NCBI RefSeq assembly: GCF_004361815.1
Contig: NZ_SNWA01000002.1
Location: forward strand, 2,170,001 to 2,234,000
DNA length: 64,000 nucleotides
Direction of reading: 5' to 3'
Source of the DNA: Paraburkholderia sp. BL10I2N1
Lineage (GTDB): Bacteria > Pseudomonadota > Gammaproteobacteria > Burkholderiales > Burkholderiaceae
This document shows positions 43,564-55,335 of this stretch, piece after piece. The notes beneath the pieces were generated by a model, which had not been told where the DNA came from, searched no databases, and was given only the letters and a program-made list of their open reading frames with translations. How positions within the stretch are numbered: position 1 is the first letter of the stretch; each line of letters opens with the position of its first letter. Made by a program: the position numbers and the translations under genes.

Positions 43564-45471
43564 ATGTACGACTTGCTGAAAACCATCGACGACCCGGCGG
43601 CCCTGCGTCGCCTCGATCGCCGCCAATTGCAACCGCTTGCTGACGAGTTGCGTGCCTTCGTGCTCGACAGCGTGTCGCAGACAGGCGGCCACCTGTCGTC
43701 CAATCTCGGGACGGTCGAACTGACCATCGCGCTGCACTATGTGTTCGACACGCCGCGCGACCGGATCGTCTGGGATGTCGGCCATCAGACCTATCCGCAC
43801 AAGATCCTTACGGGCCGTCGCGACCAGATGCATACGCTGCGTCAGTACGGCGGCATCTCTGGCTTCCCGCGCCGCGACGAGTCGGAGTACGACACGTTTG
43901 GCACCGCCCACTCCAGCACGTCGATTTCCGCGGCGCTCGGCATGGCGATCGCGAGCAAGCTACAGGGTGAGAACCGCATGGGCATCGCCGTCATCGGCGA
44001 CGGCGCGATGACCGCCGGCATGGCTTTCGAAGCGATGAACAACGCGGGCGTCGAAGATGACGTGCCGCTGCTCGTCATCCTCAACGACAACGACATGTCG
44101 ATTTCGCCGCCGGTTGGCGCGCTGAATCGACATCTGGCGCGCCTGATGTCGGGTCGCTTCTACGCGGCCGCGCGTGCGGGCGTCGAACGCGTGCTGCGCG
44201 TCGCGCCGCCGATGCTCGACCTCGCCCGCAAGCTCGAAGAGCACGCCAAGGGCATGATCGTGCCGGCCACGCTCTTCGAGGAGTTCGGCTTCAACTACAT
44301 CGGGCCGATCGACGGTCACGATCTCGACTCGCTGATCCCGACGCTGCAGAACATCAAGGAACTGCGGGGTCCGCAATTCCTGCATGTCGTGACGAGGAAG
44401 GGGCAAGGCTACAAGCTGGCCGAGGCCGACCCGGTGCTGTACCACGGCCCGGGCAAGTTCAATCCGGCCGAAGGCATCAAGCCGTCGACTGCGCCCAGCA
44501 AGAAGACCTACACGCAGGTGTTTGGCGAATGGCTGTGCGATGCGGCGGAACTGGACGCGCGCGTGGTCGGCATTACACCGGCCATGCGTGAAGGCTCCGG
44601 CATGGTCGAGTTCGAGAAGCGCTTCCCGGACCGCTACTTCGATGTGGGCATTGCAGAGCAGCACGCGGTGACCTTCGCCGGCGGTTTGGCGGCCGACGGC
44701 ATGAAGCCGGTCGTCGCGATCTATTCGACGTTCCTGCAACGCGCCTATGATCAGCTGATCCACGACGTGGCGCTGCAGAACCTGCCCGTTGTGTTCGCAA
44801 TCGATCGCGCGGGTCTGGTCGGCGCTGACGGCGCAACGCACGCGGGCGCGTACGATCTTGCGTTCATGCGCTGCATCCCGAACATGACGGTGATGGCCGC
44901 ATCGGACGAAAACGAGTGCCGTCAGATGCTCTATACGGCGCTGCAACAGCCGAATCCGACGGCAGTGCGTTACCCGCGCGGTGCGGGCACGGGCGTCGCG
45001 ACGGTCAAGCAGATGGCCGCAATTCCGCTCGGCAAGGGCGAAATCCGGCGCGAAACGTCGCAGCCGGTTGGCAAACGCATCGCGATCCTCGCGTTCGGTA
45101 CGATGGTTGCGCCGTCGCTCGCGGCTGCTGAGCAACTGGACGCCACGGTGGCGAACATGCGTTTCGTGAAGCCGCTTGACGAGGAACTCGTCCGCAAGCT
45201 GGCGGAAACGCACGATGCGCTCGTCACGGTTGAAGAAGGCTGCGTGATGGGCGGCGCAGGTTCGGCGTGCGTCGAATCCCTGCTGGCGAGTGGGGTTATT
45301 AAGCCCGTACTACAATTGGGTCTTCCCGATCGCTTCATCGACCATGGCGACCCCGCCAAGCTTCTCGCGCAGTGTGGTCTGGACGGCGCTGGAATCGCGA
45401 AGTCCATTCGCGAGCGCTTCGTGGATCAAGCTGCCGGCTCAGCAGGCAAGTCGGTCAAGCGCGTCGCGTGA
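43564..45471 (+). CDS. dxs: 1-deoxy-D-xylulose-5-phosphate synthase
   Basis: Thiamine-diphosphate enzyme starting the MEP isoprenoid pathway. 635 residues with [34 protein letters not shown], the ThDP motif [18 protein letters not shown]...ND, and the transketolase-type [16 protein letters not shown] with the catalytic Glu. Start at 43564 ([17 protein letters not shown]) is the family norm. Third gene of xseB-ispA-dxs. Confidence 0.97.
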   Translation: MYDLLKTIDDPAALRRLDRRQLQPLADELRAFVLDSVSQTGGHLSSNLGTVELTIALHYVFDTPRDRIVWDVGHQTYPHKILTGRRDQMHTLRQYGGISGFPRRDESEYDTFGTAHSSTSISAALGMAIASKLQGENRMGIAVIGDGAMTAGMAFEAMNNAGVEDDVPLLVILNDNDMSISPPVGALNRHLARLMSGRFYAAARAGVERVLRVAPPMLDLARKLEEHAKGMIVPATLFEEFGFNYIGPIDGHDLDSLIPTLQNIKELRGPQFLHVVTRKGQGYKLAEADPVLYHGPGKFNPAEGIKPSTAPSKKTYTQVFGEWLCDAAELDARVVGITPAMREGSGMVEFEKRFPDRYFDVGIAEQHAVTFAGGLAADGMKPVVAIYSTFLQRAYDQLIHDVALQNLPVVFAIDRAGLVGADGATHAGAYDLAFMRCIPNMTVMAASDENECRQMLYTALQQPNPTAVRYPRGAGTGVATVKQMAAIPLGKGEIRRETSQPVGKRIAILAFGTMVAPSLAAAEQLDATVANMRFVKPLDEELVRKLAETHDALVTVEEGCVMGGAGSACVESLLASGVIKPVLQLGLPDRFIDHGDPAKLLAQCGLDGAGIAKSIRERFVDQAAGSAGKSVKRVA

Positions 45472-45475
45472 TGCT

Positions 45476-45559
45476 GTTGCCATCCTGAGGATGGCAACTC
45501 TCCAACATGATTCGAAGGGTCTTCGGGCCCATCATGCAGCGCCGGCGTGAGCCGGCGCT
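45476..45559 (+). other. Two consecutive hairpins between dxs and folE2
   Basis: The first has perfect 10-base arms GTTGCCATCC (45476-45485) and GGATGGCAAC (45489-45498) with a TGA loop. The second has 9-base arms AGCGCCGGC (45538-45546) and GCCGGCGCT (45551-45559) with a GTGA loop. Neither is followed by a T-run. They could slow exonucleases or attenuate read-through into folE2. Confidence 0.6.
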
Positions 45560-45603
45560 TGCGGTTGTGCGCATCGTCCGGCGCAACCAGTGAGGATAAC
45601 AAG

Positions 45604-46413
45604 ATGAATCAGATGAACCCCGCCTTTGTGATGCCCGACGTCCAAAGCACGCCCGATACGCGTCAGATCCCGATCCAGCGCGTAGGCGTGAAGGGGGTGC
45701 GGCATCCCTTGACGGTTCGTACCCATGGCGGCGAAGTGCAGCCCACGATCGGCACCTGGAACCTGGACGTTCATCTGCCCGCGGATCAGAAGGGCACGCA
45801 CATGTCGCGTTTCGTTGCCTTGCTCGAAGAGAACAAGGCGCCGCTCGAACCTGCTACGTTCCGCAAGATGCTGGCTTCGATGCTCGAGAAGCTCGAAGCG
45901 CAAGCCGGCCGCATCGAAGTTTCGTTTCCGTATTTCGTGAACAAGACGGCGCCGGTGTCGGGTGTGCAGAGCCTGCTCGACTACGAGATCACGCTCACGG
46001 GCGATACGCGCAACGGCGCGACCCGTGTATTCCTGAAGGTGCTGGTGCCGGTAACGAGCCTGTGCCCCTGCTCGAAGAAGATCTCGCAATACGGCGCTCA
46101 CAATCAGCGTTCGCACGTCACGATCAACGCCGAACTGGCCGAAGACGTGCCGGTTGAAGACCTGATCCGCATCACTGAAGAAGAAGCCTCTTGCGAACTG
46201 TGGGGTCTGTTGAAGCGCCCGGACGAGAAGTTCGTCACCGAGCGCGCGTACGAAAATCCGAAGTTCGTCGAGGATCTCGTGCGCGATGTCGCGCAGCGTC
46301 TGAGTGCGGATGCGCGAATCGTCGCGTATGTGCTTGAGGCTGAGAACTTTGAATCGATCCACAATCACAGCGCCTATGCCGTGATCGAACATGACAGGCG
46401 TCTGGCGCAATAA
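45604..46413 (+). CDS. folE2: GTP cyclohydrolase FolE2 (type IB)
   Basis: Makes 7,8-dihydroneopterin triphosphate for folate. 269 residues of the metal-flexible COG1469 type. Conserved stretches are [13 protein letters not shown] near 68, [23 protein letters not shown] near 155 with the metal-ligand Cys, and [33 protein letters not shown]. FolE2 does not need zinc, and in several bacteria it is induced under zinc shortage; I see no Zur box, and here it follows dxs, so it may be the main enzyme. Confidence 0.96.
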   Translation: MNQMNPAFVMPDVQSTPDTRQIPIQRVGVKGVRHPLTVRTHGGEVQPTIGTWNLDVHLPADQKGTHMSRFVALLEENKAPLEPATFRKMLASMLEKLEAQAGRIEVSFPYFVNKTAPVSGVQSLLDYEITLTGDTRNGATRVFLKVLVPVTSLCPCSKKISQYGAHNQRSHVTINAELAEDVPVEDLIRITEEEASCELWGLLKRPDEKFVTERAYENPKFVEDLVRDVAQRLSADARIVAYVLEAENFESIHNHSAYAVIEHDRRLAQ

Positions 46414-46438
46414 GCGCCATGTGCCTCGCAGGAAAACA

Positions 46439-46469
46439 AACGGCCGTTGGTGCGGCCGTTGCTGTTTTT
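46439..46469. terminator. Bidirectional terminator between folE2 and tsaD
   Basis: AACGGCCG (46439-46446) and CGGCCGTT (46453-46460) pair around TTGGTG. A T-run follows rightwards (46465-46469) and an A-run precedes it (46433-46440), so it can end transcription of both convergent genes. Confidence 0.85.
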
Positions 46470-46490
46470 ACCGTGCGAAGGTACTGCGCT

Positions 46491-47516
46491 TCATCGTGCC
46501 AACGAAGAAAGATCCCAGCGCGGCTTCACCGTGAATGCGTAGTCCTTGCCGGCCTGCTCGGGCCAGCGCTGCAGCCGCAGCGCGCCGGCGAGCGCGATCA
46601 TCGCGCCGTTGTCGGTGCATAGAGACAGGTCGGGATAGTGGACGTCGAAGCCTCGTTTTTTTGCCGCGGCGGAAAGCGCTTCGCGCAGTTGCTGGTTCGC
46701 GCCAACACCGCCCGCCACCACGAGACGCTTGAGTTTCGTCTGCTTGAGCGCTGCCAGCGATTTGGCCGCGAGCACGTCGACAGCCGCATCGACGAAGCCA
46801 CGAGCAAGATCGGCTTTCGCCTGTTCGCAAACGTTTGAACCGAGCTTCCTCACCTGCGTGAGTACGGCCGTTTTCAAGCCGCTGAAGCTGAAATCGAGGT
46901 CGCCGGAATGCAGCATCGGACGCGGCAGCGATACTGCGCCGGGTGTGCCGAATTCGGCCAGTCGCGACACTTCCGGGCCGCCGGGATAGCCAAGGCCGAG
47001 CAGCTTGGCGGTTTTATCGAAGGCTTCGCCGGCGGCGTCGTCAAGTGTCTCGCCGAGCGTTTCGTACACGCCGACGTCGGTGACACGCATCAACTGGGTG
47101 TGGCCGCCCGACACGAGCAGCGCGACAAACGGAAACGGCGGCGGCTCATCGACGAGGAGCGGCGACAGCAGATGCCCTTCGAGGTGATGGATGCCGATCG
47201 TGGGTTTGTCCCACGCCATCGCGAGCGAGTTGGCAATGCTTGCGCCGACCAACAGCGCGCCGGCGAGCCCCGGACCTTGCGTATAGGCGATCGCGTCGAT
47301 CGCCGTGCGCGCGGTGCCGGCCCGCCCCAGCACTTCTTCGAGCAGCGGCAGCGCACGACGGATGTGGTCGCGTGACGCCAGCTCCGGCACCACGCCGCCG
47401 TACTCGCGATGCATGGCGATCTGCGAATGCAACGCATGCGCGAGCAGGCCGCGCTTCGTGTCGTAGAGCGCGAGACCGGTTTCGTCGCAAGAGCTTTCGA
47501 TGCCGAGAATGAGCAT
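46491..47516 (-). CDS. tsaD: tRNA threonylcarbamoyladenosine transferase TsaD
   Basis: Adds the threonylcarbamoyl group to A37 of ANN-decoding tRNAs with TsaB, TsaE and TsaC. 341 residues of the ASKHA fold. It begins [19 protein letters not shown], and has [17 protein letters not shown], the metal motif [12 protein letters not shown], and [16 protein letters not shown]. Start at 47516; a longer frame upstream lacks family sequence. Its gene is divergent from the HI0933-type flavoprotein. Confidence 0.97.
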   Translation of the reverse strand: MLILGIESSCDETGLALYDTKRGLLAHALHSQIAMHREYGGVVPELASRDHIRRALPLLEEVLGRAGTARTAIDAIAYTQGPGLAGALLVGASIANSLAMAWDKPTIGIHHLEGHLLSPLLVDEPPPFPFVALLVSGGHTQLMRVTDVGVYETLGETLDDAAGEAFDKTAKLLGLGYPGGPEVSRLAEFGTPGAVSLPRPMLHSGDLDFSFSGLKTAVLTQVRKLGSNVCEQAKADLARGFVDAAVDVLAAKSLAALKQTKLKRLVVAGGVGANQQLREALSAAAKKRGFDVHYPDLSLCTDNGAMIALAGALRLQRWPEQAGKDYAFTVKPRWDLSSLAR

Positions 47517-47617
47517 GATCCGGGAGGCTGGACGCTCGCCTTCGAGGCGTCCGATAGGTAAAGGCAAGCCTGAAAGTATAGCAGTGCCGCCTTGGGGCCG
47601 CAGGTACAATGCGCCCC

Positions 47618-48835
47618 ATGGAACCCTTCGATATCGCGGTCATCGGCGCGGGCGCAGCCGGGATGATGTGCGCGGCAGTGGCGGGCCAGCTTGGCCGGCG
47701 CGTCGTGTTGATCGATCATGCTCCTCGTCTGGCCGAAAAAATCCGCATTTCCGGCGGCGGCCGCTGCAATTTCACGAACCTGTACGCCGCGCCGGCCAAT
47801 TTTCTGTCGGCGAATCCGCATTTCTGCCGCTCGGCGCTCGCGCGCTATACGCCGCGCGATTTCATGGCGCTGCTCAAACGCTACCGTGTGACATGGCACG
47901 AGAAGCACAAGGGGCAGCTATTCTGCGACCAGTCGAGCGAGGCCGTCATCGACGTGCTCAAGAGCGAGTGCGACGCCGGCGGCGTCACATGGCGCCGGCC
48001 GCTGGTGGTCGAAGAGGTGAGGCGCGAAGCCGCCGACGGATTCACCCTCGAAACCCATGCCGGTCCGATCCGGGCGCGCGCCCTTGTGGTAGCGACGGGG
48101 GGATTGTCGATTCCGAAGATCGGCGCGACCGACTTCGCCTATCGCACGGCGAAGCAGTTCGGCCACAAGCTGATCGACACGCGTCCGGCGCTTGTGCCGC
48201 TGACCTTCGCCGCTCACGACTGGGCGCCGTTCTCGGCGCTGTCGGGAGTGTCGCTCGAAGTCCAGTTGGCGACCGGCAACAAAAAGACCGGTTGTGAGTT
48301 TGTCGAAGATCTGCTGCTCACCCATCGCGGACTGTCGGGACCCGGCGTGCTGCAGATTTCGAGCTACTGGCACCCAGGCGAGCCGATTCACGTGAACCTG
48401 CTGCCGGAACGGGACGCCGCGACCGCGCTGTTGGAATCCAAAACCGGCACGCGGAGACAGATCGCGAACCTGCTGGCCGAATGGGTGCCGACGCGGCTCG
48501 CGCACGTCTGGCTGGAGACACATGCCATTCCGGCCGAGGCGCGCGTCGCCGATCTGCCCGACAAAACCCTGCGCAAGATCGGTGAGGCGTTGTCGCGCTG
48601 GTCGCTCACCCCGAACGGAACCGAAGGCTACCGTAAGGCCGAGGTGACGCGCGGGGGGATCGACACGCGTGAGCTGTCGTCTTCGACGATGATGAGTGCC
48701 CGCGTGCCGGGGCTGTATTTCATCGGCGAAGCCGTCGACGTAACCGGCTGGCTAGGCGGCTACAACTTCCAGTGGGCGTGGGCATCAGGCGTGGCGGCCG
48801 GACAGGGGGCGGCGGATTACGTGCTTGGGGCTTGA
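47618..48835 (+). CDS. HI0933/YhiN-family flavoprotein
   Basis: Putative FAD-dependent oxidoreductase of 405 residues. FAD site [23 protein letters not shown] at residues 4-26, then [14 protein letters not shown], the family hallmark. [21 protein letters not shown] and [27 protein letters not shown] are equally typical. Physiological reaction is unknown. Start is Met at 47618; an ATG nine bases upstream (47609) is less likely because the likely -10 box TACAAT occupies 47604-47609. Confidence 0.9.
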   Translation: MEPFDIAVIGAGAAGMMCAAVAGQLGRRVVLIDHAPRLAEKIRISGGGRCNFTNLYAAPANFLSANPHFCRSALARYTPRDFMALLKRYRVTWHEKHKGQLFCDQSSEAVIDVLKSECDAGGVTWRRPLVVEEVRREAADGFTLETHAGPIRARALVVATGGLSIPKIGATDFAYRTAKQFGHKLIDTRPALVPLTFAAHDWAPFSALSGVSLEVQLATGNKKTGCEFVEDLLLTHRGLSGPGVLQISSYWHPGEPIHVNLLPERDAATALLESKTGTRRQIANLLAEWVPTRLAHVWLETHAIPAEARVADLPDKTLRKIGEALSRWSLTPNGTEGYRKAEVTRGGIDTRELSSSTMMSARVPGLYFIGEAVDVTGWLGGYNFQWAWASGVAAGQGAADYVLGA

Positions 48836-48860
48836 CGGCGCCGTGCCTTTGTGCGAAACG

Positions 48861-48871
48861 TCTGCTATACT
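48861..48871 (+). promoter_or_regulatory. Extended -10 promoter of rpsU
   Basis: TGCTATACT at 48863-48871 is an extended -10 box (TGN then TATACT), 34 bases before the rpsU start codon. No clear -35 is needed for this promoter type. Confidence 0.6.
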
Positions 48872-48904
48872 CCCCAGCCTTTACAAAGTTCCCGTTGTTG
48901 AAAA

Positions 48905-49117
48905 ATGACGATCATCCGCGTAAAAGAAAATGAGCCCTTTGAAGTTGCAATGCGCCGGTTCAAGCGCACGGTCGAAAAAAACGGCCTCCTGACCGAACTT
49001 CGCGCGCGCGAATGTTACGAAAAGCCAACGGCCGAACGGAAGAGGAAGAAGGCAGCAGCGGTGAAGCGCCATTTCAAGCGCCTGCGCAGCCAGCAACTGC
49101 CAAAGAAGTTTTACTGA
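48905..49117 (+). CDS. rpsU: 30S ribosomal protein S21
   Basis: Small basic ribosomal protein involved in initiation. 70 residues, matching the family exactly: [20 protein letters not shown] then [18 protein letters not shown] and a [17 protein letters not shown] tail. First gene of the macromolecular synthesis block with yqeY, dnaG and rpoD. A strong intrinsic terminator follows at 49261, which would let S21 be made in excess over the genes downstream. Confidence 0.97.
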   Translation: MTIIRVKENEPFEVAMRRFKRTVEKNGLLTELRARECYEKPTAERKRKKAAAVKRHFKRLRSQQLPKKFY

Positions 49118-49260
49118 TTCTGGCGTCGTCGCTACTTCTTGCGGAGCGGCGGCAACCCAACAAGTGATGGCATCCAGTATTCGATGCCACCATACGCGGA
49201 AAAACCTGGCCCGCGAGGCCATCCCCGGTGAGGCCGCATCCATTACGCGAATCCGCGACG

Positions 49261-49294
49261 ACCCGCTTGAGGAAAGTGTCCCAAGCGGGTTTTT
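49261..49294 (+). terminator. Intrinsic terminator after rpsU
   Basis: ACCCGCTTG (49261-49269) and CAAGCGGGT (49282-49290) form a perfect 9-bp stem followed by TTTT. It separates rpsU from yqeY and the rest of the block. Confidence 0.9.
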
Positions 49295-49376
49295 GTCTTG
49301 AGGCGCGTGCCTTGCCGGATGGTTTTCAGAGCCTGTTTCGTCAGGCTTGTTCAAATTCAACGCATGCGGGTGAGTG

Positions 49377-49823
49377 ATGAGTCTCAAGGATCAGATCAAC
49401 GACGACATGAAAGCGGCCATGCGGGCGCGCGAGACCGAACGTCTCGGCACGATCCGACTGTTGCTCGCCGCAATCAAGCAGCGCGAAGTCGATGAGCGCG
49501 TGACGATCGACGATACCGCCGTGACGGCCGTCATCGACAAGATGATCAAGCAGCGCAAGGACTCGATCAGCCAGTTCGAAGCGGCTGGACGCAACGACCT
49601 CGTCGAAAAGGAAGCCGCCGAACTGGCTGTGCTGAGCGCCTACATGCCGCAGCAGCTGTCCGAAGCGGAAGTCGCGGCGGAAGTGCAGGCGGCCGTTGCG
49701 CAGACGGGTGCTGCCGGTCCGCAGGACATGGGCAAGGTCATGGGTGTGCTGAAGCCGAAGCTCGCTGGCCGTGCCGACATGACGGCTGTGTCCGGGCTCG
49801 TCAAGGCAGCGCTCGCGAAGTAA
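49377..49823 (+). CDS. GatB/YqeY domain protein
   Basis: A 148-residue protein of the YqeY family, related to the tRNA-binding tail of GatB. SLKDQINDDMKAAMRARETERLGTIRLLLAAIKQREVDER is the helical N-terminal part and LSAYMPQQLSEAEV the hinge before the small C-terminal helical domain. Role unknown; tRNA amidotransfer or tRNA binding is suggested by the fold. Position between rpsU and dnaG is conserved in beta-proteobacteria. ATG at 49377 is used; a GTG directly before it is in frame. Confidence 0.92.
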   Translation: MSLKDQINDDMKAAMRARETERLGTIRLLLAAIKQREVDERVTIDDTAVTAVIDKMIKQRKDSISQFEAAGRNDLVEKEAAELAVLSAYMPQQLSEAEVAAEVQAAVAQTGAAGPQDMGKVMGVLKPKLAGRADMTAVSGLVKAALAK

Positions 49824-49901
49824 CTCCCTTATCAGGAAGCGGCCGGCCCGCGCATCGGCGGGACGTGCGGTTTCCGTGTATTCAAGGCTGCGCCCCCCAC
49901 T

Positions 49902-51779
49902 GTGATTCCGCATTCGTTCCTGCAGGATCTGCTGAACCGCGTCGATATCGTCGACGTGGTTGGTCGCTATGTGCAGTTGAAAAAGGGCGGCGCGAACTTC
50001 ATGGGGCTCTGCCCGTTTCACAACGAAAAGAGCCCTTCGTTCACCGTTAGTCCGACTAAGCAGTTCTATCACTGCTTCGGTTGCGGCGCGCATGGAACCG
50101 CGATCGGATTTCTGATCGAGCATGCAGGTCTGACGTTTCCCGAGGCGGTCAACGAGCTGGCACAATCGGTCGGTCTGACGGTGCCGCAGGAGCCATCGCC
50201 AATGCGCGGCGGCGGTGCTGGCGGCGGTGGCGAAGGTTACACGCCGGCCGTGTCCAGGGCCGTCACGACCGCACTCTCCGATGTGATGCAGACCGCGTGC
50301 GACTTTTATCGCAAGCAGTTGCGAGGTGCGACGAACGCGATTCAGTATCTGAAGAAGCGTGGCCTCACGGGGGAGATCGCCGCCCGTTTCGGACTCGGCT
50401 ATGCGGCCGATGGCTGGCAGAACCTCGAAGCCGCGTTCCCCAACTATCGGGATGATGCACTGGTCGAATCGGGGCTCGTCATTGTCAGCGAAAAGTCGGA
50501 CGCTCAGGGTCAGAACCGCCGCTACGACCGGTTCCGCGAGCGGATCATGTTCCCGATTCGTAATGTGAAAGGGCAAGTGATCGGTTTCGGCGGCCGTGTC
50601 CTCGATGGCGGCGAGCCAAAGTATTTGAATTCCCCGGAAACGCCGCTATTTAACAAGGGCAGCGAGCTGTACGGGCTGTTCGAGGCACGCCTCGCGATCC
50701 GCGAACAGCGTTACGTTCTGGTGGTCGAAGGCTACATGGATGTGGTCGCGCTGGCGCAACTGGGGTTCCAGAACGCGGTGGCGACCCTCGGCACGGCCTG
50801 CACACCGATTCATGTGCAGAAACTGATGCGCCAGACGGATACGGTAATTTTCAGCTTCGACGGCGATTCGGCCGGCCGCCGCGCCGCGAGGCGTGCGCTG
50901 GACGCCTGTCTGCCGCACGCGGCGGACAACCGGACCATTCGCTTCCTGTTCCTGCCGACGGAGCACGATCCAGACAGCTTCGTGCGCGAGTTCGGCCCGG
51001 ATGCGTTCGCTGAGCACGTCGAGCGGGCGATGCCGTTGTCGCAGTTCATGCTGAACGAGGTGCTGACCGGCAAGGAGCTGGATCAACCGGAAGGCCGGGC
51101 GCGTGCGCTCTTTGACGCCAAGCCGCTGCTGCAGGCGCTGCCCGCCAATGCGCTGCGCGCCCAGATCATGCATATGTTCGCCGACCGGCTCGATGTGCCG
51201 TTCGACGAGGTGGCCGCGCTCTGCGAGGTCGACGCCCGGATTGCTGCGGCGTCCCGCGCCGCGCCGCCGCGCAAGGACCGGCGCAGCGTGACGGGAATCG
51301 AGCAGCGGGCGCTGCGCAACCTGGTGATGCATCCGCGCATCGTCAGCGTACTGGATGAGGATGCGGAACAGGCGCTGCTGACGGTTACCCGGCACGGCGA
51401 ACTCTTCGAAGAAGTGACAACGCATGCGCGCGCACTGGGCGAGGCAGCCGAGTTTCAGTTGCTGTCGGACCTGCTCAGAAACGGCGCAAATGCCCCGACT
51501 TTCGAAGAAATTTTCCGCGATATTCTGGACTATGATGAAAACGTGAGGGATTTGCTGCTAAAGGATCCGGAGGACCAAACCGTCATCGAAGAGCGCCGCG
51601 AGCAGGAGCGGATCGTTGGTGAGGAACTGAAGGCCGCGATCCTCAGGATGAGTTACGACGCATGCTGTGACAGGCTTGAACAGTTGTCCCGGCAGTCAAG
51701 ACATACGCCGGAAGAATTCACGGAACTGGCAAAGCTGAATCAGAAGCGGGCCGACATGAAACGTCAGCTCGGGCTGTAA
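49902..51779 (+). CDS. dnaG: DNA primase
   Basis: Synthesises RNA primers at the replication fork. 625 residues from a GTG start. N-terminal zinc finger [18 protein letters not shown] then HCFGCGAHG (residues 39-66), RNA polymerase domain with [13 protein letters not shown] and [13 protein letters not shown] (TOPRIM Glu), then [17 protein letters not shown], and a C-terminal helicase-binding domain. The GTG lacks a good ribosome site, as expected for a weakly expressed protein. Next gene is rpoD. Confidence 0.97.
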   Translation: MIPHSFLQDLLNRVDIVDVVGRYVQLKKGGANFMGLCPFHNEKSPSFTVSPTKQFYHCFGCGAHGTAIGFLIEHAGLTFPEAVNELAQSVGLTVPQEPSPMRGGGAGGGGEGYTPAVSRAVTTALSDVMQTACDFYRKQLRGATNAIQYLKKRGLTGEIAARFGLGYAADGWQNLEAAFPNYRDDALVESGLVIVSEKSDAQGQNRRYDRFRERIMFPIRNVKGQVIGFGGRVLDGGEPKYLNSPETPLFNKGSELYGLFEARLAIREQRYVLVVEGYMDVVALAQLGFQNAVATLGTACTPIHVQKLMRQTDTVIFSFDGDSAGRRAARRALDACLPHAADNRTIRFLFLPTEHDPDSFVREFGPDAFAEHVERAMPLSQFMLNEVLTGKELDQPEGRARALFDAKPLLQALPANALRAQIMHMFADRLDVPFDEVAALCEVDARIAAASRAAPPRKDRRSVTGIEQRALRNLVMHPRIVSVLDEDAEQALLTVTRHGELFEEVTTHARALGEAAEFQLLSDLLRNGANAPTFEEIFRDILDYDENVRDLLLKDPEDQTVIEERREQERIVGEELKAAILRMSYDACCDRLEQLSRQSRHTPEEFTELAKLNQKRADMKRQLGL

Positions 51780-51790
51780 GCAGGGAGGGA

Positions 51791-51825
51791 CTGAAAACCG
51801 GGGTGCTATAATAAAAGGTTTTCAG
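51791..51825 (+). promoter_or_regulatory. Extended -10 promoter of rpoD inside an inverted repeat
   Basis: TGCTATAAT at 51804-51812 is a perfect extended -10 box. It is framed by a perfect inverted repeat CTGAAAACC (51791-51799) and GGTTTTCAG (51817-51825). The start point would lie close to the right arm. The rpoD gene therefore has its own promoter beside read-through from dnaG. Confidence 0.65.
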
Positions 51826-51858
51826 CGGTTTGTTTTCCAAGCAAAAGGGCGAATTGCG

Positions 51859-54252
<2,394 letters not shown>

Positions 54253-54363
54253 TCGGGCGACGTGGCCGTCAGCGATTGAAGGGGGTTTCAGATCGTTTTG
54301 CTAGAGCAGGATGGTCCCAGAAGCCTCTTTTTTCGTGTAGTATGTCGGCCAAATCAGCAAACA

Positions 54364-54390
54364 GGCCCGGGCTTCAGACCGGGTCTTTTT
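54364..54390 (+). terminator. Intrinsic terminator after rpoD, directly before the tRNA
   Basis: GGCCCGG (54364-54370) pairs with CCGGGTC (54379-54385) over seven positions including one G-T, closed by GCTTCAGA and followed by TTTTT (54386-54390). The tRNA begins at 54394, so there is almost no space for a separate promoter. Confidence 0.8.
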
Positions 54391-54393
54391 ATT

Positions 54394-54481
54394 GGGCCGG
54401 ACGCCGTGCTGGTTGCAGGCAGCGGACTCATAATCCGCCTCCGAAAGGACACCGTGGGTTCGACTCCCACCCGGCCCACCA
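54394..54481 (+). tRNA. tRNA with CAU anticodon and long variable arm
   Basis: 88 bases including encoded CCA. Acceptor GGGCCGG pairs with CCGGCCC (54471-54477), discriminator A. D-stem GCC/GGC; anticodon stem GCGGA/TCCGC with loop CTCATAA, so anticodon CAU (54429-54431). T-stem GTGGG/CCCAC with loop TTCGACT. Between anticodon stem and T-stem lie 15 bases (CTCCGAAAGGACACC) that form a 3-bp stem TCC/GGA with GAAA loop, a class II arm seen in Leu, Ser and Tyr tRNAs but not in Met or Ile tRNAs. Position 8 is A instead of U. The loop sequence equals that of bacterial tRNA-Ile(CAU). Amino acid uncertain: Ile or Met by anticodon, other by body. Confidence 0.85.
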
Positions 54482-55335
54482 AGCCTGGCTTGGGTTTGCG
54501 GGTTTTGACTGTCAACGGACTCCGCTCCGCAAAGCTGCAGATCGCTCCGCAAATTTCCCGATCAGCGGGTCTGTCCGCCTTGTCCCGCCTGCGTTGGCCC
54601 GGTTTGGGCAGCGGACTCTTCTTGCGTCACCGCACAACACGTCGATCTGGTTTTCGACAGCGGCTGGCAGTGTCTCCTGATGTTTCGGCTTGCGTCGCGC
54701 CTGTCCTTCGGTCACCCTGACAATTCACAGGGGGCGATAACATTCGTGGATTGGTGACGACACTTCTCTCTGATCATTTGCAGTGCTGAGTAGTGGGTGG
54801 CGATCAGGCGTCAGGTGAGGCAGAGTGTTGCATAGCGCTTCTGGAAAGCTGCCGCCAGCATTGTCTGTCAGGGAGCGGGTGGACCCGGGCGAACCTGTCG
54901 CGCGGTGGCAGATTGACGGTGAGGTCGCTTGCACTCAACTGGAACGCAACCAGGCGAGCTCGCGGGTCAGGCGCTTCGGTTGCGAAGGGCTCGACGCATA
55001 GGCGCCCGTCAGGCGGCTCCCGGCCATGAAGCGTCATTCGCCCAGACCGTCGCCAGGACATTCAGGCGTCGGCTGCAGCCAGAAAGCAGCCGTTCATTTC
55101 CCGATACTGAACGTTGCTTCATCGGCCAGAGCAGCCATCCGGTGTCACAGGTAGCGGACGTCCGTGAACGGGAGCTTTCGTATCGTTTGCGCGTTGCGCT
55201 CGAGCAGATGGAATACGCAACTATCAGCCCCACAGCCCGAAAACTGGCCGGTCTGCCACTGGTTATTTCTTATCACACTGCTTCCAGCGGGCATCGTGGC
55301 GGCGACCTCCAAGCAAGGCGGCGTTCGCTTTCTCC
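54482..55335. other. Gene-poor stretch between tRNA and first insertion sequence
   Basis: About 850 bases in which I cannot support a gene on either strand. The part at 55040-55160, read on the minus strand, has a phrase (GGCTGCTCTGGCCGATGAAG and AACGGCTGCTTTCTGG) that resembles dispersed intergenic repeats of rhizobia and Burkholderia; this is recall, not a search. I found no integrase and no second copy of the tRNA 3' end by eye in the rest of the window. Confidence 0.45.

Noticed and set aside
43960..45213. 417-codon antisense frame over dxs
   Set aside because: Shadow frame; dxs is complete and conserved.
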